From UM-FILTER-42-14 sp964586055 (GTDB taxonomy: Bacteria > Patescibacteriota > Microgenomatia > UBA1400 > PJMF01), in assembly GCA_964586055.1 (NCBI GenBank), contig CAZPFX010000011.1, forward strand, positions 1 through 28,720: a DNA stretch of 28,720 bases. The letters are read 5' to 3'. Numbering within the stretch: position 1 is the stretch's first letter; each line of letters opens with the position of its first letter. The position numbers and the translations under genes are program-made. A model generated the notes under the pieces. It was given only the letters and a program-made list of their open reading frames with translations. It made no database searches and was not told the origin of the DNA. Positions 22,293-28,720 of the stretch are shown piece after piece.

Positions 22293-24560
22293 GTGAGACG
22301 ACATACTCTTTTTCTTGTTGCATTCATTTTTTTATTAATTCAGTTTTTTCCATTTTTTTTGGGTAAGACACTTTTTTTTGGCGACAACTATTCGCTAATG
22401 GTTCCAGGAAAACTCTTTACAGCCGAATGGCTGAAACAAGGAGTTTTGCCTCTCTGGAATCCAACAATTTTCTCTGGAATTCCTTGGATTGGTGATGTGA
22501 ATCAATCAATCTTTTATCCAACAACAATCTTGTTCCTACTCTTATCTCCGGCTGTAGCTTTAAATTTCACAATTATTATCCACGAACTTTTGGCTTTTTT
22601 TGGGATGGTTATTCTAGTTCGTACTTGGCGCAAGGATTTACCAACACTAATTATCAGTGGTTTGCTTTGGATGTTTTCAACTCACATGATGGGCAGCATC
22701 CACAATTTGTCCACTCTTCAGTCGGTGCCTTGGTTTCCCTGGATTATTTGGGCAGGCCTCAATATTGGCAATAAAAAGCACGCTCCAATTATCTTTGGTT
22801 TTCTAGTTGCTGCCCAATTTGCGGGGGGTTATCCGCAGCACGTTTTACTTGCGATTGGGACCGCTGTTCTTTTTTCTGCCGTTACTGTGTGGAAGAAAAT
22901 AAAATTGTTTGATTGGCTTAGAAGTTGGTTTTTTGCAGCCATTGCTACTATTGGTCTTTCAGCTGTGATTTGGTTGCCATTTATAGATGTATTCCTTCGT
23001 TCAACCAGAATGCTGCAGACAGCTGCACAAGCACAAGTCGGATCATTGAACCCAGTCATGCTGGCCAAGATATTCTTGGCAACAGTTTTTGATAATGCCA
23101 GAGAGGGAATGAAATGGGGGCCAGCTTGGAGCGGTCAGCCGAATGCTGTCTTTTATGTTGGCTGGCTTGGAATTTTTGTTCTGGGATGGGTAAGTATCAG
23201 GCTGAAAAAATTAGCCAAGATGGATTGGTTTCTTATTACCTTTTCTTTAGTTACCTTGATCTTATCTTTTGGCTCATATTTGCCGTTTTATTCCACCTTA
23301 CAAGAAATTATTCCTATCCTGCGAGTCGGCCGATATCCAAGCATGCTTTTAGTTATTACCAATATTGGCTTGATTTTAATTATTGCTCGCAATTTTTCTC
23401 AAATAAAAATTTCCCTGATTTTATATAGGCGCATTTCCTTGCTAATCGGACTAGCTGCTTTAGGTTCGGGGGCGGTACTTTTAATAACTTGGCTGAGTCC
23501 GGTCGCAGCTTGGGAATTTCTAAATAATTTAAGTGCTGGAAGATTAGCTACAAGTTTATTTCATACCTTTGATCGAGACATTATTATCATGAGAACGCTT
23601 TTAACCCAGTTATTGTTAGTAGCAAGCATAGCTTTTGTTACTTGGTACTTTTTTTACAAACGAAAACTTTTTTTAGTTGCCTTACTCATCGGTTTAGATC
23701 TGATTGTTAGCACTCATGGCATGTTTATTTTTGCTGATAACTCTATCTATAGTAGTAAGGTTGAATTACAAGAAAATATGAACCCGGAGTTCACTAACAA
23801 TCAAGGCAGATCCAGGTTTTTAACTAGGAATAGCAACATGCCGTACGCGGACTACGGATCGTATTGGGAAGCCTTGGTAGTGAGAGAGCCTTTTTCAGAT
23901 TCATATATAGATCAAAATGAGCTTGATAATCAGATCGTTCTAAAGCAGCTAAGAAATGGCTTAACTCCCGATTGGAACATGGTAGTTGACGTGCCGATGG
24001 TTCATGGATACACCACGCTTTTACCTCAGGATTATGCGGCCATATGGCAGAACTCAGAATTACCACGGATTAATTTTGTTGACTCAATTCAGAGCTCGAA
24101 CCCACTTCTTGCTCAGTGGGCAGTCAGTCACTACGTTGTTGATAGCTGGTTTCCCTTGTATGGGGAGGAACTTCCGAAGGTTCTAACAGCGTCGGTGGAA
24201 AATCTTGATTTTTACGCCATTCCAGACGCACTGGATCGTTTCCGTTATGAAGATGATACCGCGGCAGAATTGGAGAAAGAAGAAACTCCAAATACTCTTA
24301 TGTTGACTGTCGCGGGGAATGGGCACTCCAAATTAATAATCGCCGACCGCTACGACAAAGACTGGCGCGCTACGGTTAATAACCAAGAAGTTGAGATTGA
24401 AAACTACAACGGCATGAGGAGTATTCAGATCGATCCTGGCGAGAACAAGATCGTAATGTGGTACGAACCAAGAGCTTTTTACTTTGGCTTGGGCATTTCT
24501 GCTCTTACAGCTTTAGGATGTGGAGCCATTTTGATCATTACAAAAAGGAAAAAAAATTAG
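22293..24560 (+). CDS. YfhO-like polytopic membrane protein
   Basis: This 755-residue protein has about 11-13 membrane spans through residue 470, then a large outside domain and a final span (about 730-750) before KRKKN. The opening (FFGDNYSLMVPGKLFTAEWLKQGVLPLWNPTIFSGIP) is typical of YfhO. So is the late LIIADRYDKDWRATVNNQEVEIENYNGMRSIQIDPGENKIVMWYEP. Members are GT-C-like membrane proteins thought to help glycosylate cell-wall polymers. The preceding GT2 gene fits as supplier of a lipid-linked sugar. The start is GTG, supported by the -10 spacing. The stop codon overlaps the operator of dnaJ. Confidence 0.8.
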   Translation: MRRHTLFLVAFIFLLIQFFPFFLGKTLFFGDNYSLMVPGKLFTAEWLKQGVLPLWNPTIFSGIPWIGDVNQSIFYPTTILFLLLSPAVALNFTIIIHELLAFFGMVILVRTWRKDLPTLIISGLLWMFSTHMMGSIHNLSTLQSVPWFPWIIWAGLNIGNKKHAPIIFGFLVAAQFAGGYPQHVLLAIGTAVLFSAVTVWKKIKLFDWLRSWFFAAIATIGLSAVIWLPFIDVFLRSTRMLQTAAQAQVGSLNPVMLAKIFLATVFDNAREGMKWGPAWSGQPNAVFYVGWLGIFVLGWVSIRLKKLAKMDWFLITFSLVTLILSFGSYLPFYSTLQEIIPILRVGRYPSMLLVITNIGLILIIARNFSQIKISLILYRRISLLIGLAALGSGAVLLITWLSPVAAWEFLNNLSAGRLATSLFHTFDRDIIIMRTLLTQLLLVASIAFVTWYFFYKRKLFLVALLIGLDLIVSTHGMFIFADNSIYSSKVELQENMNPEFTNNQGRSRFLTRNSNMPYADYGSYWEALVVREPFSDSYIDQNELDNQIVLKQLRNGLTPDWNMVVDVPMVHGYTTLLPQDYAAIWQNSELPRINFVDSIQSSNPLLAQWAVSHYVVDSWFPLYGEELPKVLTASVENLDFYAIPDALDRFRYEDDTAAELEKEETPNTLMLTVAGNGHSKLIIADRYDKDWRATVNNQEVEIENYNGMRSIQIDPGENKIVMWYEPRAFYFGLGISALTALGCGAILIITKRKKN

Positions 24561-24583
24561 CAGTTAGCTATTTTGTCTGCTTA
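24557..24583. promoter_or_regulatory. CIRCE-type HrcA operator before dnaJ
   Basis: TTAGCAGTT-N9-GTCTGCTTA has CIRCE 9-9-9 geometry and six of nine arm pairs matched, sharing TTAGCAG/CTGCT with the sites before hrcA and dnaK. Its right end overlaps the dnaJ -35. Confidence 0.72.
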
Positions 24584-24609
24584 ACACAAGGTCACAGTTT
24601 TGTTACAAT
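24581..24609 (+). promoter_or_regulatory. dnaJ promoter
   Basis: TTAACA (24581-24586), 17 bp, TACAAT (24604-24609) with an extended TG. The start is near 24616, leaving a leader of about 32 bases before ATG 24648. The -35 overlaps the operator. Confidence 0.65.
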
Positions 24610-24617
24610 GAGCCCCA

Positions 24618-24635
24618 ACTCGCTAACAAGCGAGT
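24618..24635 (+). promoter_or_regulatory. hairpin in the dnaJ 5' leader
   Basis: ACTCGC-TAACAA-GCGAGT forms a 6-bp stem with a 6-base loop that would begin about 2 bases into the transcript and end 12 bases before the ATG. There is no U-tract, so it is not a terminator, and no Shine-Dalgarno to mask. A role in mRNA stability or temperature response is only possible. Confidence 0.45.
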
Positions 24636-24647
24636 AGTTTTATCATT

Positions 24648-25505
24648 ATGAGTACACAGCGAGATTATTACGAAATTTTGGGTCTTACCAAGGGCGCTAA
24701 GGCTGCGGAGATCAAATCTGCTTATCGCAAGATGGCTTTAAAGTGGCATCCAGATAAAAATGCAGATAACAAGGAAGAAGCTGAAAAACGTTTCAAGGAA
24801 ATTAACGAGGCTTATCAGGTTCTTTCAGACGAGAAGAAGCGTCAAACTTATGACCAATTTGGTCACGCTGCTTTCGACCCTGCTAGTGGCATGGGAGGTA
24901 ATCCTTTCGGTGGCGGCTTTAGACAGGGTGGGCCTTTTAGCTATACCTACAGCACCAGCAGTAGTCCTTTCGAAAATGCAGACTTTGGAGATCCGTTCGA
25001 AATTTTTGAGCAGTTCTTTGGTGGCGGTTTTTCTAGAGCTCCTCAGCGAGCTAGATATTCTTTGCGAATAGATTTTCTTGATGCTATTCGTGGAGTCACT
25101 AAGGAAGTTGAGATTGAAGGTAAAAAACATACCATAAAAGTTCCGGCTGGAGCCAATGATGGAACGAGAATTCGTTTTGAAAATTTTGATATCACCATTA
25201 ATGTCGGCACCCATCCGAAGTTTAAACGCGATAATGCCGATCTATATGTAGATCATCATATTTCTTTTACTTTAGCAGCGCTGGGTGGAGTCACTGAGGT
25301 TTCAACGGTCGATAAAAAACTTAAACTGAAAATTCGTCCAGGCACTGCTTCTCACACCATGGTTCGCTTACGCGGAGAGGGCGTTCCTCATTTAAGAGGT
25401 TCTGGAAAAGGCGATCTTTATGTTCGACTGATGGTCACTGTCCCTGACAAACTTTCAAAACAACAAAAGAGACTAATTCAGGAGTTGGAGCAAGCGGGGC
25501 TGTAG
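24648..25505 (+). CDS. dnaJ: DnaJ/CbpA-type co-chaperone without zinc finger
   Basis: This 285-residue Hsp40 delivers substrates to DnaK and triggers its ATPase. The J domain (1-70) holds HPD at 34-36. A Gly/Phe-rich linker follows (80-135), then two C-terminal substrate-binding subdomains (RYSLRIDFLDAIRGVTKEVEIEG; VRLRGEGVPHLRGSGKGDLYVRLMV). The CxxCxGxG zinc repeats of classical DnaJ are missing, so it is a class B protein like CbpA; it may be the only Hsp40 in a small genome. Control by a CIRCE-type site ties it to hrcA-grpE-dnaK although two unrelated genes lie between. Confidence 0.92.
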   Translation: MSTQRDYYEILGLTKGAKAAEIKSAYRKMALKWHPDKNADNKEEAEKRFKEINEAYQVLSDEKKRQTYDQFGHAAFDPASGMGGNPFGGGFRQGGPFSYTYSTSSSPFENADFGDPFEIFEQFFGGGFSRAPQRARYSLRIDFLDAIRGVTKEVEIEGKKHTIKVPAGANDGTRIRFENFDITINVGTHPKFKRDNADLYVDHHISFTLAALGGVTEVSTVDKKLKLKIRPGTASHTMVRLRGEGVPHLRGSGKGDLYVRLMVTVPDKLSKQQKRLIQELEQAGL

Positions 25506-25515
25506 CTTAGAAAGC

Positions 25516-25543
25516 TTGCCTTCCGCCAGGTCTGTAGTATAAT
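25516..25543 (+). promoter_or_regulatory. promoter of the nusA-infB operon
   Basis: TTGCCT (25516-25521), 16 bp, TATAAT (25538-25543). Transcription should start near 25550, upstream of the terminator hairpin at 25575, leaving an 82-base leader before nusA. Confidence 0.5.
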
Positions 25544-25574
25544 CATGCCAGGATTACGGACGAGATTGACAGGG

Positions 25575-25601
25575 AAGGACTCCAAGTAAGAGTCCTTTTT
25601 T
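25575..25601 (+). terminator. intrinsic terminator between dnaJ and nusA
   Basis: AAGGACTC (25575-25582) pairs perfectly with GAGTCCTT (25590-25597) around a 7-base loop, followed by a run of T to 25601: an 8-bp stem with U-tract. It would end dnaJ transcripts. Since a good promoter lies before it, it may also act as an attenuator in the nusA leader. Confidence 0.75.
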
Positions 25602-25631
25602 AATATAAGATTGAAAAAGAAAAGATAAAGT

Positions 25632-26927
25632 ATGCAAAGTTCAAGCAATAACATCATCAGAACAGAATTTGCTGCAGCAATAAACCAGATCGCCAACGAT
25701 AGGAATATTGAGCCAGAGTCAATTCTTGAGGCAATTCGCCAGGCTCTTATCTCGGCATATCGAAAACAATACGGCACAGACTCTGACGACGTTCATCACT
25801 TTGTTGAATTAGATCCAGGGACTGGAGAGTCAAAGATTTTTGAAGCTCCAGTCACTGAGCGCGATGAAGAGACTGAGGAAGTAATTTCTTGGGACAAAAC
25901 TAAAGTCAAAGAAGTGACTCCAGCTGGTTTCGGTCGCATCGCTGCCCAAACCGCCAAGCAAGTTGTTCTCCAAAAAATCCGCGAATCAGAACGCGCCCAA
26001 GTTATCTCTGACTTCAGCAGCAAAATTGGCGAAATCGTTTCTGCCCAAATCCTTCGAATGGATGGTCGAACAGTTATTCTGGACATTGGTCGTGGTCAAG
26101 GTTTCATGCCTCCTGAGGAGCAGATGCGCGGCGAGTTCTATCGCATCAATAATCGTGTTTCGGTTCTAATTAAAGAAATTCGCGAAACTCCAAGAGGAAA
26201 AATCATTGTTGTTTCTCGCGCAGACAAGGAACTTGTTAGTAAGCTTTTTGAGCGAGAAGTTCCAGAAGTTGCCTCCGGCTCAGTTAAAATCGCATTAATT
26301 TCCAGAGAAGCTGGAGTGAGAACTAAACTAGCTGTGAAATCAACCCAAGACGGAGTTGATCCAGTCGGTTCATGCGTCGGCCAACGCGGAGTTCGAGTTC
26401 AAGAAGTTATTCGAGAGCTTAATAACGAAAAATTAGACATTATCCCTTACACAGAAAATCCAAGACAGCTCTTGCTCGCAGCCTTAGGGCCAGCCGAAAA
26501 TTTGCAGATTGAGCTTGATGAAAAAACAGGTTATGCAGTTGTGACCGCTCCCGACGATCAACTTTCATTGGCAATCGGCAGAGGTGGACAAAATGTTCGC
26601 TTAGCCGCGAAATTAACTGGTTTCAAAATTACGATCAAGTCTGCATCTGGTGACATCCAGACCAAAGCTACCGGTGATGAAGAATATGAGATCGATACCT
26701 TCGAAGGACTCGCTCCTGAGACACGCGAACTCTTAGTAGAACATAAGTTGACTACTAGAGCTGACCTTAGTCGCTTCACTGATAAATGGCATGCTTTCGA
26801 GCTTCCAGCAGATCAATATAAATTATTAGAAGAAAAAGTAACTGTATACGACACAGAGCAAGCTGAATATGACGCACTGAGAAGTGAGAGAAATACTTTA
26901 CTTGATCCAGTCGCAGTTGCAGAATAA
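25632..26927 (+). CDS. nusA: transcription termination/antitermination protein NusA
   Basis: This 431-residue RNA polymerase-binding factor affects pausing, termination and antitermination. It has an N-terminal polymerase-binding domain (1-125), an S1 domain (about 130-200, KIGEIVSAQILRMDGRTVILDIGRGQGFMP), KH1 (GSCVGQRGVRVQEVIREL) and KH2 (LAIGRGGQNVRLAAKLTGF). A C-terminal tail of about 80 residues (EGLAPETRELLVEHKL onward) may be a short acidic or helix-hairpin module. Length is between the short Gram-positive and the long proteobacterial form. The stop is 1 base from the infB ATG, the classic nusA-infB coupling. The leader contains a possible attenuator. Confidence 0.95.
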   Translation: MQSSSNNIIRTEFAAAINQIANDRNIEPESILEAIRQALISAYRKQYGTDSDDVHHFVELDPGTGESKIFEAPVTERDEETEEVISWDKTKVKEVTPAGFGRIAAQTAKQVVLQKIRESERAQVISDFSSKIGEIVSAQILRMDGRTVILDIGRGQGFMPPEEQMRGEFYRINNRVSVLIKEIRETPRGKIIVVSRADKELVSKLFEREVPEVASGSVKIALISREAGVRTKLAVKSTQDGVDPVGSCVGQRGVRVQEVIRELNNEKLDIIPYTENPRQLLLAALGPAENLQIELDEKTGYAVVTAPDDQLSLAIGRGGQNVRLAAKLTGFKITIKSASGDIQTKATGDEEYEIDTFEGLAPETRELLVEHKLTTRADLSRFTDKWHAFELPADQYKLLEEKVTVYDTEQAEYDALRSERNTLLDPVAVAE

Positions 26928-26928
26928 T

Positions 26929-28398
26929 ATGGCAAAACAACATAGGCCACCAGTTATCACGATCATGGGTCATGTCGACCACGGCAAGACTACGCTTTTA
27001 GATTTCATTCGAAAATCTCGAGTAGCTGCTGGTGAAGCCGGCGGCATTACACAGCACATCGGTGCTTATAACATTGACCACAATGGTCATCCATTGACTT
27101 TTATTGATACTCCAGGACACGCAGCATTTACAAAAATGAGGGAGCGAGGCGCTCACATTACTGACATTGTTATTCTGGTTGTGGCTGCGAATGACGGAGT
27201 AAAACCCCAGACTATCGAATCAATTCGACATATAAAACACGCCAACGTTGCAGTCGTTGTGGCTATCAATAAGAGTGATCTTAAAGACGCGCAACCAGAT
27301 ATGGCTAAGTCACAACTTGCCGAGCATGATCTTCTTGTTCAAGGCTTTGGTGGTGATATAGAAGTGGTCGAGCTCTCTGCCAAAACTGGCAAAGGCGTAG
27401 ATAAACTTCTCGATACTTTAGTTGTTTTAGCAGAGCTTAATGATTACAGTGCAGATTCAGAAGCAAGTCTCGAAGCTGTCGTTATCGAGTCATTTAAAGA
27501 TTCAAGACGAGGTCCCGTGGTTTCAGTTATTGTTACTCAGGGAACGCTGAAAGTTAGACAAGAAATTATGGCGGGCGAAGTCATGGGAAGAGTTAAGCTC
27601 TTGTCAGACGCAAGCGGGAAGACTCTTTCAGAAGTAATCCCCGGATTTCCGACTGAAATAATTGGATTTAAGACGGTTCCAAGCGTAGGTTCTATTGTTC
27701 GAGATGTCACAGCCACTTATCCTGAAGAGAAAATAGAGGAGACAGAAGAAGCGGAAACTGCTGAGGTTGATCCTTACGCAGACTTTGATTTCGGTTCCTT
27801 AGTTGATAATAAACCAAAACTGAAGCTAATAATAAGAGCTGACGTTGAGGGCACGCTTGAAGCAATTGTTGATACTTTGGACGAGGAAAGTACTCAGCTC
27901 TTAGATTTCGGAGTTGGTCAAGTTAGTGAGAGCGATGTCGAGCTGGCTGCAGCTAGCGGGGCTTTGATTATTAGTTTCCATAGCAAAGTTTCAAAGCAGG
28001 TTCTTGCCATAGCTAAAAACAGCAAAGTTCGCATTAAACAATACAGTGTTATTTATGAACTTATTGAAAACTTACAAAAACAAATGCTTAAGCTCATGGA
28101 TCCAACCATCGACGAAATCGTTACTGGTGAGGCCGAGATTCTTCAGATCTTCGAGATGAGGGGAGAGCGCATCGCAGGTGTTCGCGTTAAGACTGGCGAG
28201 ATTAAAAAGACAGATCAGTTTTATCAGAAACGCGGTGATGTTCGTCTGGGAGAGGTGTTTTTGAAAACCATGCAGCATGGCAAAGAAATAATCTCTAGCG
28301 TTAAGGCTAAAAACGAAGCTGGTTTGACCTTCCAGAAGAAAAAACTAGACTTTCAAGTTGGCGATATCTTGGTGGCATACCACCTTGATGATGAATGA
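26929..28398 (+). CDS. infB: translation initiation factor IF-2, short form
   Basis: This 489-residue GTPase places fMet-tRNA on the 30S subunit and promotes subunit joining. The G domain starts almost at once: G1 GHVDHGKT (14-21), GGITQHIGAY (switch 1), DTPGH (60-64), NKSD (114-117). Domain II, the C1 helix-linked domain (RADVEGTLEAI) and the tRNA-binding C2 domain (IFEMRGERIAGVRVKTGEI...FQVGDILVAY) follow. The N-terminal domains of other bacterial IF2s (716 residues in B. subtilis, 890 in E. coli) are absent. ATG 26929 was chosen over a GTG at 26884 because it lies right after the nusA stop and before the conserved PVITIMGHVDHGKT. Confidence 0.95.
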   Translation: MAKQHRPPVITIMGHVDHGKTTLLDFIRKSRVAAGEAGGITQHIGAYNIDHNGHPLTFIDTPGHAAFTKMRERGAHITDIVILVVAANDGVKPQTIESIRHIKHANVAVVVAINKSDLKDAQPDMAKSQLAEHDLLVQGFGGDIEVVELSAKTGKGVDKLLDTLVVLAELNDYSADSEASLEAVVIESFKDSRRGPVVSVIVTQGTLKVRQEIMAGEVMGRVKLLSDASGKTLSEVIPGFPTEIIGFKTVPSVGSIVRDVTATYPEEKIEETEEAETAEVDPYADFDFGSLVDNKPKLKLIIRADVEGTLEAIVDTLDEESTQLLDFGVGQVSESDVELAAASGALIISFHSKVSKQVLAIAKNSKVRIKQYSVIYELIENLQKQMLKLMDPTIDEIVTGEAEILQIFEMRGERIAGVRVKTGEIKKTDQFYQKRGDVRLGEVFLKTMQHGKEIISSVKAKNEAGLTFQKKKLDFQVGDILVAYHLDDE

Positions 28399-28404
28399 TA
28401 TAAT
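28396..28404 (+). promoter_or_regulatory. extended -10 promoter of rpsO
   Basis: TGATATAAT: the TGA is the infB stop codon and TATAAT (28399-28404) is consensus. Transcription would start near 28411, leaving an 80-base leader before rpsO. Confidence 0.55.
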
Positions 28405-28410
28405 ACGGAG

Positions 28411-28490
28411 TAATAAAAACATGGTTACTTTGATCGCTGGTACGAATAATACGAGCGGTACAAGGGAATAAACATTAAGAAAGGCATACC
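28411..28490 (+). promoter_or_regulatory. rpsO leader with possible upstream ORF
   Basis: The leader contains ATG 28421 followed by 16 codons and a TAA at 28469-28471 (MVTLIAGTNNTSGTRE). An imperfect stem, CGCT (near 28434) with AGCG (near 28453), also lies in it. A Shine-Dalgarno AAAGG is seven bases before the rpsO ATG. S15 autoregulates through structured leaders in other bacteria, each with its own fold, so this may be such a region; the structure is not proven. Confidence 0.35.
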
Positions 28491-28720
28491 ATGGCATTAA
28501 CAAAACAGCAAAAAAATCAGATAATCCTTGATTATCAACTTTTCGAAGGTGACACTGGCTCTCCAGAGGTTCAGATTGCTCTTCTTACCGCTTCAATTCA
28601 AGAATTAACTGAGCATCTCAAGGCTCACAAAAAAGATAATCACTCTCGTCGTGGCCTTTTAAAACAGGTTGCTAAGCGCAGACGACTTCTTAACTTCTTA
28701 CTTGACCGCTCTGAAGAGCG
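28491..28720 (+). CDS. rpsO: 30S ribosomal protein S15, 3' end cut by the window
   Basis: The first 76 residues are present and match S15 very well: ALTKQQKNQIILDYQ, then EGDTGSPEVQIALLTASIQELTEHL, and HKKDNHSRRGLLKQVAKRRRLLNFL, the signature that binds the 16S rRNA central-domain junction. The complete protein is normally about 89 residues, so only about 13 are missing. It starts with ATG and a clear AAAGG, and has its own promoter over the infB stop codon. rpsO lies close to infB in many bacteria, usually with rbfA and truB between; here it follows infB directly. Confidence 0.96.
   Translation, partial: MALTKQQKNQIILDYQLFEGDTGSPEVQIALLTASIQELTEHLKAHKKDNHSRRGLLKQVAKRRRLLNFLLDRSEE

Noticed and set aside
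28421..28471. Upstream ORF as the remnant of a flavin reductase (its peptide resembles the N-terminus of NADPH-dependent FMN reductases)
   Set aside because: Sixteen residues are too few to support homology and no further reductase sequence follows.
1..28720. CRISPR arrays, tRNA or rRNA genes, insertion sequences, and an alternative genetic code
   Set aside because: No repeated spacer pattern, no cloverleaf or rRNA-like stretch, no transposase or terminal repeats. TGA ends real genes such as infB, so the standard bacterial code fits.

Overview
The window looks like a chromosomal segment of a Candidate Phyla Radiation (Patescibacteria) bacterium, most like the Microgenomates side. This is inferred from protein style, not from a marker-gene search. 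The reasons are an HrcA repressor of only about 240 residues, an IF2 of 489 residues with no N-terminal extension, a free-standing PolA-type 5'-3' exonuclease, a zinc-finger-less DnaJ, many dense or overlapping genes and a moderate-to-low GC content. TGA is used as a stop (infB, the first PIN toxin, the GIY-YIG gene), so recoded Gracilibacteria-type lineages are excluded.

Layout. Bases 1-9400 are accessory. They hold a partial Nudix-like gene, a methyltransferase, a VOC protein, a Phd/PIN toxin-antitoxin pair, a GIY-YIG protein, an MFS transporter, a beta-lactamase-fold hydrolase and an ABC exporter. A second PIN toxin pair with an unrecognised antitoxin follows. Then comes a divergent locus: an HTH/helical-repeat regulator plus an HD hydrolase facing a deoxyribosyltransferase-like/ribbon-helix-helix protein across a palindrome-rich 150-bp gap. 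Bases 9450-18300 mix housekeeping and surface functions: an FtsB/DivIC-like protein, a tyrosine recombinase with an altered catalytic motif, a membrane-anchored unknown, trpS, a MetRS-type tRNA-binding protein, ftsH, the 5'-3' exonuclease, a GT4 glycosyltransferase and a convergent GH39-like hydrolase. Bases 18339-25505 are the heat-shock block hrcA-grpE-dnaK, then a GT2 glycosyltransferase, a YfhO-like membrane protein and dnaJ. Bases 25538-28720 are nusA-infB-rpsO, with rpsO cut by the window edge.

Regulation can be read directly. Three CIRCE-type inverted repeats of the form TTAGCAG...CTGCTAA lie before hrcA, dnaK and dnaJ and overlap readable promoters, which implies a small HrcA regulon with a lineage-specific operator. 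A clear intrinsic terminator separates dnaJ from nusA but lies downstream of a good promoter, so it may be an attenuator. Many genes have a -10 box placed so that transcription would start at or within a few bases of the start codon (leaderless). A few (dnaK, rpsO, the ABC exporter) have a Shine-Dalgarno sequence.

The best candidates for something new are the divergent HTH-repeat/HD versus deoxyribosyltransferase-RHH locus (7111-9410), the second PIN pair (6408-7104), the variant CIRCE regulon and the possible nusA attenuator. No tRNA, rRNA, CRISPR array or insertion sequence was seen, and no stretch over 300 bases lacks a gene.
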